This document shows, in pieces, positions 1 through 7,193 of a stretch of 12,882 nt of DNA. Each line of letters opens with the position of its first letter. Position 1 is the stretch's first letter. A program made the position numbers and the translations under genes. This DNA comes from Demequinaceae bacterium. Lineage in GTDB: Bacteria > Actinomycetota > Actinomycetes > Actinomycetales > Demequinaceae. A model generated the notes under the pieces. It saw nothing but the letters and a program-made list of their open reading frames with translations. It was not told the origin of the DNA and searched no databases. The DNA lies in assembly GCA_011524475.1 (NCBI GenBank), contig WTKG01000086.1:1-12882 (forward strand), in the 5' to 3' direction.

Positions 1-1
1 C

Positions 2-289
2 CTCGACCTCGACCTGATTGACTATGCCGGAATCCGGGCGGAGTCTGATGATTTAGTACTTCCGCACCCGCGGGCAGCTGAGCGCGCATTTGTTCTCGCC
101 CCCTGGGCGGCCATGGAGCCAGAGGCAACATTCCCTGGAGGTGTCGCGGGGGAAAACATCGTGGTGGCTGAAGCTGCAGCGGCTGCCGCAGATGCCGCTG
201 GTGTCGAGTTTGTGGCAGATCCGTGGGATCGCACGATTGCCTACAACGCGAATGTGTCCGCGATGACCCCACCTCCTCCGCACGCATGA
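2..289 (+). CDS. folK: FolK C-terminal part (HPPK), 5' end outside window
   Basis: Last 95 residues of 6-hydroxymethyl-7,8-dihydropterin pyrophosphokinase, the cytoplasmic enzyme that moves pyrophosphate from ATP to the pterin before dihydropteroate synthase acts in folate synthesis. The visible part opens inside the family signature with LDLDLIDY, whose two aspartates are the known Mg-ATP ligands, and continues with LPHPRAAERAFVLAPWA, the usual HPPK C-terminal strand/helix. The tail beyond this (about 50 residues, rich in Ala and ending in a proline run) is longer than the E. coli enzyme's. The TGA stop overlaps the ATG of the next gene (ATGA), so folK is the upstream member of the operon. 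The N-terminus lies before base 1. Family assignment is firm; the tail's role is unknown. Confidence 0.9.
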   Translation, partial: LDLDLIDYAGIRAESDDLVLPHPRAAERAFVLAPWAAMEPEATFPGGVAGENIVVAEAAAAAADAAGVEFVADPWDRTIAYNANVSAMTPPPPHA

Positions 290-753
290 AAAAGGTATCT
301 CTGGCGCTCCTGACGGCAATCACTGCAGTGGTAGGCGTGGTGTCGTGGATTGTGGACACGATGCTTATCGGGGGAGGAGCTTCGCCTTTTCCTGTGCCCT
401 GGTCTGTAGCAGTGGTATTAATCGTGGCAGCCAGCGCTGTGGTGTCCTTTGGATGGCGGGTGCGTGAGTACCAACAAGGACGTGCGGCACACCTAGATCC
501 CTTCACTGCCACACGCACTGTGATGTTGGCGCACGCAGCTGCGTATACCGGGGCTGTCTTACTGGGCGTCTACGGGGCACACGCCCTTGCTCTGATCGGC
601 GACTGGGGCCATGCCCCCCGGCGGGAAGTAATCGTGGCATCGATTCTGGCCGCTGTGGGATCTGCAGTTCTTGCGGGAGCCGGATTAGTCGTGCAGCGCT
701 GGTGCGAAACGGGAGGCGATTCTGGACAGTCTTCCGTGGATGCGTCTCCGTAA
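286..753 (+). CDS. DUF3180 family four-helix membrane protein
   Basis: A 155-residue integral membrane protein. Hydrophobic segments lie at about residues 5-26, 38-56, 78-104 and 115-136. The segment LDPFTATRTVMLAHAAAYTG (residues 70-89) matches the conserved core of actinobacterial DUF3180 proteins, which typically sit directly after folK. Molecular function is not known. I chose the ATG at 286 because it overlaps the folK stop as ATGA and gives a normal N-terminus (MKKVSLALL). An in-frame ATG at 223 would add 21 residues encoded inside folK in another frame, which is unlikely. There is no clear ribosome binding site, so translation is probably coupled to folK. Confidence 0.85.
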   Translation: MKKVSLALLTAITAVVGVVSWIVDTMLIGGGASPFPVPWSVAVVLIVAASAVVSFGWRVREYQQGRAAHLDPFTATRTVMLAHAAAYTGAVLLGVYGAHALALIGDWGHAPRREVIVASILAAVGSAVLAGAGLVVQRWCETGGDSGQSSVDASP

Positions 754-774
754 GCGAAGTGGCAGGATGAACGT

Positions 775-1263
775 ATGACCTGGTTTCAACCCGAAGGTGT
801 AGAACTGCAATACGTCTCGCGTCGCCTGATTGTGGTGCGCCTTGTTGCGCTCGCGCTGTTGTTGCTCCCCGCTCTTGTGGGCACTTCTCTGCTCGCGGCT
901 CTTGTTGCGGGTGATACCTCCATATTGTGGCTGCTTCCCATAGGGGTGTTGCTGCTCGGAGGGTTCTTGTCCTACGTGATTGTGCGTCAGGTGACTGCGC
1001 ATGCGTGGGCGGAACGGGAAGACGATCTCGTGGTTGTGCGCGGACGCCTGTGGCGACGTGTCACGGTGATTCCCTACGGCCGCATGCAATACGTGGAGGT
1101 GCAGTCGGGACCACTGGGGCGATTCTTGGGAATCGCAAGCGTGCAACTCCACACGGCCTCCCCAGGTACCGACGCCTCCATTGCGGGGGTTCCTACGGCC
1201 GAGGCCGCGCGGCTGCGTGACCGATTGACGGAGCGTGGTCAGGCACGTTTGGCGGGCCTGTGA
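775..1263 (+). CDS. Membrane-anchored bacterial PH-domain protein (bPH2, YdbS-like)
   Basis: A 162-residue protein with two transmembrane helices (about residues 18-42 and 50-71) followed by one cytoplasmic bacterial pleckstrin-homology domain (bPH2, formerly DUF304; about 80-152). The domain shows the family pattern RREDDLVVVRG ... VIPYGRMQYVEVQSGPLGRFLG ... HTASPG, where the hydrophobic-Q-x-hydrophobic stretch and the 'GPLxRxxG' turn are diagnostic. The pair formed with the next gene resembles Bacillus YdbS-YdbT. In Bacillus those proteins are linked to resistance to certain antimicrobials, but the activity in actinobacteria is unknown. An AGGA ribosome binding site (764-767) lies 7 nt before the ATG. 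The stop overlaps the next start as GTGA. Confidence 0.85.
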   Translation: MTWFQPEGVELQYVSRRLIVVRLVALALLLLPALVGTSLLAALVAGDTSILWLLPIGVLLLGGFLSYVIVRQVTAHAWAEREDDLVVVRGRLWRRVTVIPYGRMQYVEVQSGPLGRFLGIASVQLHTASPGTDASIAGVPTAEAARLRDRLTERGQARLAGL

Positions 1264-2792
1264 GTGAGGCGATGCGTGCCCCGAGTGAGTGGACTCGGGC
1301 ACATATCATCTCGCCCTTTATCAATGGCGCACAGGGTTTTGTTGTCTTTCTTGTGATCGTGGTGGTGCAGGGCCAGCAAGGCCTTCGCACCCTGCTTGAA
1401 CAAGAACACATGCTCTATGTAATCCTCGGTGTCGTGGGAGTGATTCTTCTCGCATCTGTGGTGTTTGTAGTGACCTTTTTCCAATGGCGAGTCAATCTTT
1501 ATCGCGTGACTGACAGCGCTGTGGAACAGCGGCGAGGCTTATTGTTCAAGCAACAACGTCAGGCGCGACTAGACCGCCTCCAGGCGGTGGATGTAGTGCA
1601 GCCTTTCTTGGCGCGAATATTTGGTTTTGCAGAGCTCTCTGTGGAAGTGGCAGGTGGCGAAAAGTCTGGTGTGCAACTGAAGTTCTTGCGCCTTGCCCAT
1701 GCAGAACAATTGCGCAATCACATCATTCACCTTGCCTCCGGAACAGCAGAAAAACCTCTTGCCATTGATGCTGACGACGTGGGTGTGGACCCCGTTGCGG
1801 AATTGAGCCCTCTTAGCCAGTCCGATAAGGCGCGCGCCATTGCCGCCCAGGCATCCCCCGCTCGAGAGGTGTACAAGGTTCCCGTGCCCCGGTTGCTGCT
1901 TTCCACCGTGCTGACATGGCGCTTTATTTTGGCGATTCTTATCCCGGTGGTGTTTGTGGTGGCGCTATTAGTTGCTGGGAACGCCACGCTTGAGGTGGTG
2001 CGAGAAGTAGGCATCGCAGATGATATTGCGGGGGCATTCACCGCTATCGCGACAGCGGCACTTGCTGCCCTGGGCGTTACCTATTCCTACCTTTCTCGAG
2101 GGTTCAATTTCACTGCACAGGTGGCTGCTGACGGCATCAGACTCAGGCATGGGATGCTTGATACGCGTCGCCAAACGGTGCCACCTGGCCGGGTGCAGGC
2201 CATTCGGTTGAGGCAACATTTGTTGTGGCGACGGGGTGACTGGTGGCGAGTGTCTATCAATGTGGCGGGGTATCAGGACAACCAGACGGCAGTGTCTACA
2301 TTGCTGCCGGTGGGGACTCGTCAGGAGGCGCTTGAGGCGGTGTGGTTGGTGCTCCCGGATCTCGGTGACCCGGACCCGGAAGGAACTTTTTCGGCTGCCT
2401 TGAGTGGCAAAGGTGAGGAAAATGACTTCACCGCCACTCCGGTACGTTCGGCTTGGTTTGACCCGTTGCAGTGGCGTTATCGCGGGACGCGGGCCACTGA
2501 CCGTGCGCTGTTGATTCGTCGCGGATGGCTCACGCGAGAAGTATTTGTGGTACCTCACGAGCGCACCCAGTCCCTGGGTATTCGTCAAGGCCCCCTTCAG
2601 CGACTCTTGTCGCTGGCGGATGTGCATGTGCATTCGACGAACGGTCCCGTGCGTCCGGTAGCGCAGCACATGGACGTAGAAGATGCCAGGGAGTTACTGG
2701 AGGCTCAAGCGGAACGTGCGACGCTTTCTCGAGCAGTGCAAACTCCTGACCAGTGGGCGCGAATTGTGGGCGTTCCCCAAGGAACTTTGTGA
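1260..2792 (+). CDS. Multi-pass protein with three bPH2 domains (YdbT-like)
   Basis: A 510-residue membrane protein. Predicted helices lie at about residues 24-38, 52-74, 218-240 and 255-277. Three bPH2 domains follow the pattern helix pair - domain - helix pair - two domains: about 78-160 (YRVTDSAVEQRRGLLFKQQR, ARLDRLQAVDV), 283-365 (DGIRLRHGMLDTRRQTVPPGRVQAI) and 410-485 (LIRRGWLTREVFVVPHERTQS, QGPLQRLL). A roughly 50-residue hydrophilic linker (160-208) separates the first domain from the second helix pair. Such proteins occur next to a single-bPH2 partner, as here, and the two probably form a membrane complex (inference). The GTG start at 1260 overlaps the upstream stop (GTGA); an ATG four codons later is an alternative. 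Ligand and function are unknown. Confidence 0.85.
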   Translation: MSEAMRAPSEWTRAHIISPFINGAQGFVVFLVIVVVQGQQGLRTLLEQEHMLYVILGVVGVILLASVVFVVTFFQWRVNLYRVTDSAVEQRRGLLFKQQRQARLDRLQAVDVVQPFLARIFGFAELSVEVAGGEKSGVQLKFLRLAHAEQLRNHIIHLASGTAEKPLAIDADDVGVDPVAELSPLSQSDKARAIAAQASPAREVYKVPVPRLLLSTVLTWRFILAILIPVVFVVALLVAGNATLEVVREVGIADDIAGAFTAIATAALAALGVTYSYLSRGFNFTAQVAADGIRLRHGMLDTRRQTVPPGRVQAIRLRQHLLWRRGDWWRVSINVAGYQDNQTAVSTLLPVGTRQEALEAVWLVLPDLGDPDPEGTFSAALSGKGEENDFTATPVRSAWFDPLQWRYRGTRATDRALLIRRGWLTREVFVVPHERTQSLGIRQGPLQRLLSLADVHVHSTNGPVRPVAQHMDVEDARELLEAQAERATLSRAVQTPDQWARIVGVPQGTL

Positions 2793-3682
2793 CACCCTCC
2801 GGCTCTGCAGGTCGCCTCACTGTAGGAGTCATAGGTGCGGGTCGGGTGGGGGCCCCGCTTGCTTCAGCATTGCGTGCCGTAGGGCATGAGGTGGTTGCTG
2901 CTTCGGGGATTTCCGAGGAGTCCCGTGAGCGCCTGGAGACGTTGTTGCCGAATGTTCCCCGTCTCCAGCCAGAAGAGGTGGCTGCGCGTGCGGAACTGGT
3001 GTTGCTCACCGTGCCGGATGATGCTTTGAGAGACGTCGTTTCCGGCATCGCTGCTCAGGGCGGGTGGAGGCCCGGGCAGATTGTTCTTCACACGTCAGGT
3101 GTGCATGGCCTAGCCCCACTTTCCCCTGCTTCCGATGCTGGGGCGCTTCCCGTTGCTTTTCACCCCGCTATGACCTTCACGGGTACATCTTTGGATGTTG
3201 CTCGACTTGAGGGCGCTCCTATTGCCATCACATCGCCCCCTCACGTAGTGCCGATTGGACACGCTCTTGCGGTGGAAATTGGGGGTGAACCCATAGTGCT
3301 GGAAGAGGCCAATAGGGCGCTGTATCACGCTGCCCTTACTCACAGTGCAAACCATGTCGCCGCTCTCATAGCTCGGTCACAGGACCTTCTGGCAGGACTG
3401 GGGATAGAGAACCCTGGAGCTGTATTGCGACCGCTTGTCGTGGCCTCCGTAGAGGGCGCGTTGGCGCAAAATCCTGGTAGTGCCTCGAACCTTACGGGGC
3501 CAGTGGTGCGGGGCGATGTGGGCACTATTACCGCGCACCTTGAGGCACTTGCCATATCGCCTGAGGCGCAAGCGGAGTATCGTGCCGGGATGCATGCTCT
3601 TCTTGCCGTAGCTCATAAATCGGGACGCATCGATGAAGAGACACAGCGCCGAATCCGTCAGCTAGGGGAGAGTTTCGAGTGA
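2789..3682 (+). CDS. Rossmann-fold / DUF2520 dehydrogenase-like protein
   Basis: A 297-residue protein with an N-terminal NAD(P)-binding Rossmann fold: TVGVIGAGRVGAPLASAL at about 11-28 holds the GxGxxG dinucleotide loop. A C-terminal all-helical DUF2520 domain (about 130-290) includes YHAALTHSANHVAALI and LTGPVVRGD. HTSG (101-104) and HPAMTF (125-130) are also typical of the family, which resembles 6-phosphogluconate and ketopantoate dehydrogenases. Genes of this type commonly precede panC in actinobacteria, so a role near pantothenate synthesis, perhaps as a ketopantoate reductase-like enzyme, is plausible but unproven. I chose the GTG at 2789: it overlaps the previous stop as GTGA and has an AAGGA site (2779-2783) 5 nt upstream. 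A start at 2753 would add 12 residues inside the preceding gene. Confidence 0.85.
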   Translation: MTPSGSAGRLTVGVIGAGRVGAPLASALRAVGHEVVAASGISEESRERLETLLPNVPRLQPEEVAARAELVLLTVPDDALRDVVSGIAAQGGWRPGQIVLHTSGVHGLAPLSPASDAGALPVAFHPAMTFTGTSLDVARLEGAPIAITSPPHVVPIGHALAVEIGGEPIVLEEANRALYHAALTHSANHVAALIARSQDLLAGLGIENPGAVLRPLVVASVEGALAQNPGSASNLTGPVVRGDVGTITAHLEALAISPEAQAEYRAGMHALLAVAHKSGRIDEETQRRIRQLGESFE

Positions 3683-4512
3683 GACTCATATCGAAGCCAT
3701 CGGAACTGCCTCCTCACAAGAACCGCCGCGGAGTCCTCATGACTATGGGGGCCCTACACGAAGGGCACCTATCCCTTGCGCGCACGCTCCGAGCAGATGT
3801 CGACGAACTGGTGGCGACAATATTTGTGAATCCGCTTCAGTTTGATGACCCGAAAGATTTGGAGCGGTATCCGCGGACTCTTGAGAAAGATCAACAGGTG
3901 CTGGCGAGTGTGGGGGTTGATGTTCTGTTCGCTCCGGACCCTTCGACGATGTATCCCGAAGGGGAACCCGTGGTCACGGTGTCGGCCGGCCACCTGGGGG
4001 AGGTTCTTGAGGGCCGTGCCCGTCCGGGTCATTTCGATGGTGTCCTCACTGTTGTCTCCACGCTGTTCCACATGACATCTCCAGATGTGGCCATCTTTGG
4101 AGAAAAGGACGCTCAGCAACTCATCGCGATTCGACGCATGGTCAAGGATCTTGCCTTCCCCGTGGAGATTGTGTCGGGGCCCACAGTGCGGGAAACCGAT
4201 GGATTGGCATTGTCTTCACGCAATGCTTTTTTGTCCCCTGAACAGCGCGAACGTGCTTTGTCGCTTAGCAGAGCTCTTTCGTCTGCTGTCGAGCGGGCAC
4301 ACGTGGGAGACGACGTCTCCGCTTGTCTTGCACACGGGCGCAGAGCCCTGGCGACGGCAGAAGGCTTTACCTTGGACTACCTGGTGGCGATTCATCCTGA
4401 CACGGCTATGGAGGTCGGGCCTGAATACCGTGGTGAGGTCATTTTTGCCATTGCGGCACAGGTGGGAGAGATTCGCTTGATTGACAATATGCACGCGACT
4501 GTAGGCTCGTGA
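3679..4512 (+). CDS. panC: Pantothenate synthetase
   Basis: A 277-residue enzyme, near the usual family length, that ligates pantoate to beta-alanine with ATP in the last step of vitamin B5 synthesis. Visible motifs are MGALHEGHLSL (23-33, with the HxGH nucleotide-binding motif), NPLQF (51-55), GRARPGHFDGV (112-122, pantoate/ATP pocket), GEKDAQQL (141-148) and LALSSRN (176-182, the KMSKS-equivalent loop). All key positions seen in characterised PanC enzymes appear present. The GTG start overlaps the stop of the DUF2520 gene (GTGA), and its own TGA overlaps nadB in the same way. panD, which would supply beta-alanine and is often adjacent, is absent here. Confidence 0.96.
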   Translation: MRLISKPSELPPHKNRRGVLMTMGALHEGHLSLARTLRADVDELVATIFVNPLQFDDPKDLERYPRTLEKDQQVLASVGVDVLFAPDPSTMYPEGEPVVTVSAGHLGEVLEGRARPGHFDGVLTVVSTLFHMTSPDVAIFGEKDAQQLIAIRRMVKDLAFPVEIVSGPTVRETDGLALSSRNAFLSPEQRERALSLSRALSSAVERAHVGDDVSACLAHGRRALATAEGFTLDYLVAIHPDTAMEVGPEYRGEVIFAIAAQVGEIRLIDNMHATVGS

Positions 4513-6203
4513 CGATGAGATTCGCGAGGCGAGTGGTGGCACCTGAACCTGGGTGGACCACCACGGCAGATGTGATTGTGGTGGGTTCTGGTATCGCGGG
4601 ACTTACCGCCGCATTGGAGTTACGCACCAAAGTCAACAAAGTTCTTATTGTCACGAAGAGCGCCCTGAGTTCTGGCTCCACGGTGTGGGCACAAGGAGGG
4701 ATCGCTGCGGCGCTCGATCCCAGTGATACTCCCGAGGCTCATATGCACGACACCTTGGTGGCGGGCGACGGGGTGTGCAGTGAAAGTGCCGTGAAAGCCC
4801 TCGTCACAGAGGGGCCAGCTCGCGTCCAGGAATTGATGGATCGCGGCGCTCGCTTCGACACGAAAGATGGACAAATTGCCCTCACCCGTGAGGGGGGACA
4901 TCACGCGGATCGCATCGCTCATGCAGGGGGAGATGCCACAGGGGCAGAAATCTCTCGTGCACTTGTGGCTCAGCTCGAAGCCGTGCGTAGTGACCCTGGC
5001 ATCGAGGTGATCGAGCATGCCTTGGTAGTGGATCTCCTCACGGGGCCGTCTTCTGCGGATGGAGTTCCAGGTCCCGTGTGTGGCGTGACGCTTCACGTGA
5101 TGGGAGAAGGCACTCGCGACGGTATCGGCGCAGCTTTGGCGAAGGCAGTGGTGATCTCTACGGGTGGGATTGGTCAGGTGTTCCGTTCTTCCACTAACCC
5201 GGCTGCAGCGACTGGCGACGGGATTGCGATGGCGCTTCGTGCGGGAGTGCAGGTCGCGGATATCGAATTTGTGCAATTCCACCCCACGGTGTTGTGGCTG
5301 GGGTCTTCTGCCCGCGGCCAACAGCCCCTTATTTCGGAAGCTGTGCGGGGGGAAGGCGCATACATCGTCGATGCTCGCGGGCAGCGTTTCATGACGGATG
5401 TGCATCCATTAGGTGAGCTTGCTCCCCGCGACGTGGTGTCTCACGCAATCGTCGCGCGTATGGCAGAGGATGCCTCTGATTCCGTGTTCTTAGATGCGCG
5501 ACACTTGGGCGAGGAATTTGTGGAATCGCGTTTTCCCACTATCCAGGCACGGCTGCAAGAGCACGGTTTATCCCTCGCCCGGGACCTCATCCCTGTGGCT
5601 CCAGCGCAGCATTATCATTCGGGCGGAATTTTCACCGATCTGGTGGGGCGTTCCAGCGTCGACGGTCTCTACGCTGCGGGAGAGGCTGCATGTACAGGTG
5701 TCCATGGAGCTAACCGGCTGGCATCGAATTCGCTTCTTGAGGGTTTGGTGTTCGCTACGCGAGCTGCGGCAGATGCAGCACATCGTGTGGAGCAACGCGA
5801 CTTGGTGCAGATCGAACCAGAACCACGTGCGGGTGACGAAGGCTTGTTGCCTGCGGCTACCCGCGCCGGAATTCAACGCATTGCGCATGCAGGGGCGGGT
5901 CCCGTGCGAGACGAGGCCACCCTTGCCCAGGCGCACGATGAACTCAGCGACGTGCGAGCGTTGGGGCGTTTCTCCTCTGCGCAGACAGCGGCGCGACCGC
6001 AAACTGCTGAATGGGAGACCACGAATGTCGCTCAAACAGCCGCGGTCTTGATCGCAGCAGCGCGTATGCGCGAGGAGAGTCGCGGCGGGCACTATCGCAG
6101 TGACTTTCCAGAAACGTCCGAGGCTTGGCGAACCCGGTTGTCAGCGCACCTGGATGCAGATCATTCGTTGAATCTCACGCGGGTCAGTCTCGAACACTCG
6201 TAG
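4509..6203 (+). CDS. nadB: L-aspartate oxidase
   Basis: A 564-residue FAD flavoenzyme that oxidises L-aspartate to iminoaspartate, the first step of de novo NAD synthesis. The N-terminal ADP-binding motif is VIVVGSGIAGLTAALEL (22-38). Further family motifs are STVWAQGGIAAAL (57-69), HHADRIAHAGGDATG (131-145), VQFHPT (255-260, substrate site), ISEAVRGEGAYIVD (275-288), GELAPRD (302-308), HYHSGGI (368-374) and the FAD/substrate segment GEAACTGVHGANRLASNSLLEG (about 391-412, given here in part as GVHGANRLASNSL). A C-terminal helical domain ends with GGHYRSDFP, typical of the succinate dehydrogenase/aspartate oxidase superfamily; NadB-specific spacing favours aspartate oxidase. The GTG at 4509 overlaps the panC stop; an ATG two codons later (4515) is equally possible. 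Confidence 0.95.
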   Translation: MTMRFARRVVAPEPGWTTTADVIVVGSGIAGLTAALELRTKVNKVLIVTKSALSSGSTVWAQGGIAAALDPSDTPEAHMHDTLVAGDGVCSESAVKALVTEGPARVQELMDRGARFDTKDGQIALTREGGHHADRIAHAGGDATGAEISRALVAQLEAVRSDPGIEVIEHALVVDLLTGPSSADGVPGPVCGVTLHVMGEGTRDGIGAALAKAVVISTGGIGQVFRSSTNPAAATGDGIAMALRAGVQVADIEFVQFHPTVLWLGSSARGQQPLISEAVRGEGAYIVDARGQRFMTDVHPLGELAPRDVVSHAIVARMAEDASDSVFLDARHLGEEFVESRFPTIQARLQEHGLSLARDLIPVAPAQHYHSGGIFTDLVGRSSVDGLYAAGEAACTGVHGANRLASNSLLEGLVFATRAAADAAHRVEQRDLVQIEPEPRAGDEGLLPAATRAGIQRIAHAGAGPVRDEATLAQAHDELSDVRALGRFSSAQTAARPQTAEWETTNVAQTAAVLIAAARMREESRGGHYRSDFPETSEAWRTRLSAHLDADHSLNLTRVSLEHS

Positions 6204-6236
6204 CGTGCCGCGCCTGTACCGCGCCGAACCTCGGTC

Positions 6237-6242
6237 CACAAT
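6237..6242 (+). promoter_or_regulatory. Possible -10 element for leaderless nadC mRNA
   Basis: CACAAT ends 6 nt before the nadC GTG and keeps the A2 and T6 of the actinobacterial TAnnnT -10 consensus. There is no ribosome binding site in the 45-bp nadB-nadC gap, so nadC could start on a leaderless transcript. No -35 element is recognisable. The hexamer lacks T1, so this is weak. Confidence 0.3.
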
Positions 6243-6248
6243 GAGTAC

Positions 6249-7154
6249 GTGAACATCCCAGAAACTCTTCCGCAAGACACACCTCTTGACGCTTCCTGGC
6301 TCGCTGAGTGTGTAGACCGTACGTTGTCGGAAGACCTTGGAGGAGACCCCGGCAGAGATGTGACGACTCAGGCCACCATCGATGCTGCGGCAACGGTGAC
6401 AGGACATGTGGTGGCGCGTGAGGCGGGAGTGCTCGCCGGGCTCGATGTCATCGACGAAGCATTGCGTAACACCGCCGCCCGCCTCCGTCTGGATGTCCCT
6501 ACAGTCAGTCACCAGTCTGCTGACGGAGACCGCGTCGAGGCAGGTCAGATTGTCGCCACTATCCAGGGGGTAGGACATGTGGTGCTCATCGCCGAGCGGA
6601 CCATTTTGAACCTGGTGACGAGAGCGAGCGGTATTGCTACCGCCACGCGGGCCTGGGCTGACGCCTTATCCGGAACTGGAACGCGGGTGCTCGACACCCG
6701 CAAGACCACCCCTCAGTTACGTCCGCTGGAGAAATATGCCGTGCGTATGGGTGGCGGTGTGAATAAACGCATGGGTTTGTACGACGTCGCCATGATCAAG
6801 GACAACCATGTGGTGGCAGCAGGAGGTGTCGCTCCCGCCATTGCGGCTATCCGCGAGACTTTTCCTGATGTGCACATTCAGGTGGAGGTAGAGCGGATAG
6901 AGCAGGCGCGAGAAGCTATCGAGGCGGGGGCACGTTTTTTGTTGCTCGACAACATGAGCAATGGCGACATGGCTGCTCTGGTAGACGTGGTGCGTGCAGG
7001 GGAGGCCGCCACCGGCAAAGTCTGGCTCGAAGCTACGGGGGGCCTCACTCTTACCCGGGCACCTTCGGTGGCGCAGACAGGCGTGGACTTTATGAGTGTG
7101 GGAGCACTCACGCACAGTTCTCCAGGCCTCGACCTGGCGCTTGACCTCGTGTAG
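6249..7154 (+). CDS. nadC: Nicotinate-nucleotide pyrophosphorylase (quinolinate phosphoribosyltransferase)
   Basis: A 301-residue cytoplasmic enzyme that converts quinolinate and PRPP to nicotinate mononucleotide, the third step of de novo NAD synthesis. An N-terminal open-sandwich domain (about 1-130; EDLGGDPGRDVTT, ARVAGVLAG-like) precedes the alpha/beta barrel. Barrel motifs are LDTRKTTPQLRPLEKYAV (148-165, quinolinate/PRPP arginine and lysine), GGGVNKRMGLYDVAMIKDNH (168-187), VEVER (212-216), LLLDNM (231-236), EATGG (261-265) and SVGALTHS (283-290). The usual NHR motif reads NKR here, with Lys173 in place of His. The GTG at 6249 is the only good start: ATG 6241 is closed by a TGA after three codons. 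Pairing with nadB is expected; nadA is not in the window. Confidence 0.95.
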   Translation: MNIPETLPQDTPLDASWLAECVDRTLSEDLGGDPGRDVTTQATIDAAATVTGHVVAREAGVLAGLDVIDEALRNTAARLRLDVPTVSHQSADGDRVEAGQIVATIQGVGHVVLIAERTILNLVTRASGIATATRAWADALSGTGTRVLDTRKTTPQLRPLEKYAVRMGGGVNKRMGLYDVAMIKDNHVVAAGGVAPAIAAIRETFPDVHIQVEVERIEQAREAIEAGARFLLLDNMSNGDMAALVDVVRAGEAATGKVWLEATGGLTLTRAPSVAQTGVDFMSVGALTHSSPGLDLALDLV

Positions 7155-7181
7155 CAATTCTTTCTTCAGCCCACTCGCGGC

Positions 7182-7187
7182 TACTCT
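7182..7187 (+). promoter_or_regulatory. -10 element of a probable leaderless lysS promoter
   Basis: TACTCT matches TAnnnT exactly and ends 6 nt before the lysS GTG, so transcription should begin at or next to the start codon. The 39-bp nadC-lysS gap contains no purine-rich ribosome binding site, which supports a leaderless mRNA. No clear -35 hexamer is visible. Confidence 0.55.
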
Positions 7188-7193
7188 TGTGCT

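Noticed and set aside
685..1302. 205-codon minus-strand open frame opposite the first PH-domain gene
   Set aside because: Low-complexity His/Arg/Ser-rich translation without family motifs, fully antisense to a well-supported gene; a shadow frame.
1968..2669. 233-codon minus-strand frame inside the triple-bPH2 gene
   Set aside because: No recognisable domain and antisense to a conserved gene.
4620..5405. 261-codon minus-strand frame opposite nadB
   Set aside because: No family motifs, unusual Cys/His/Arg content; explained by the codon pattern of nadB.
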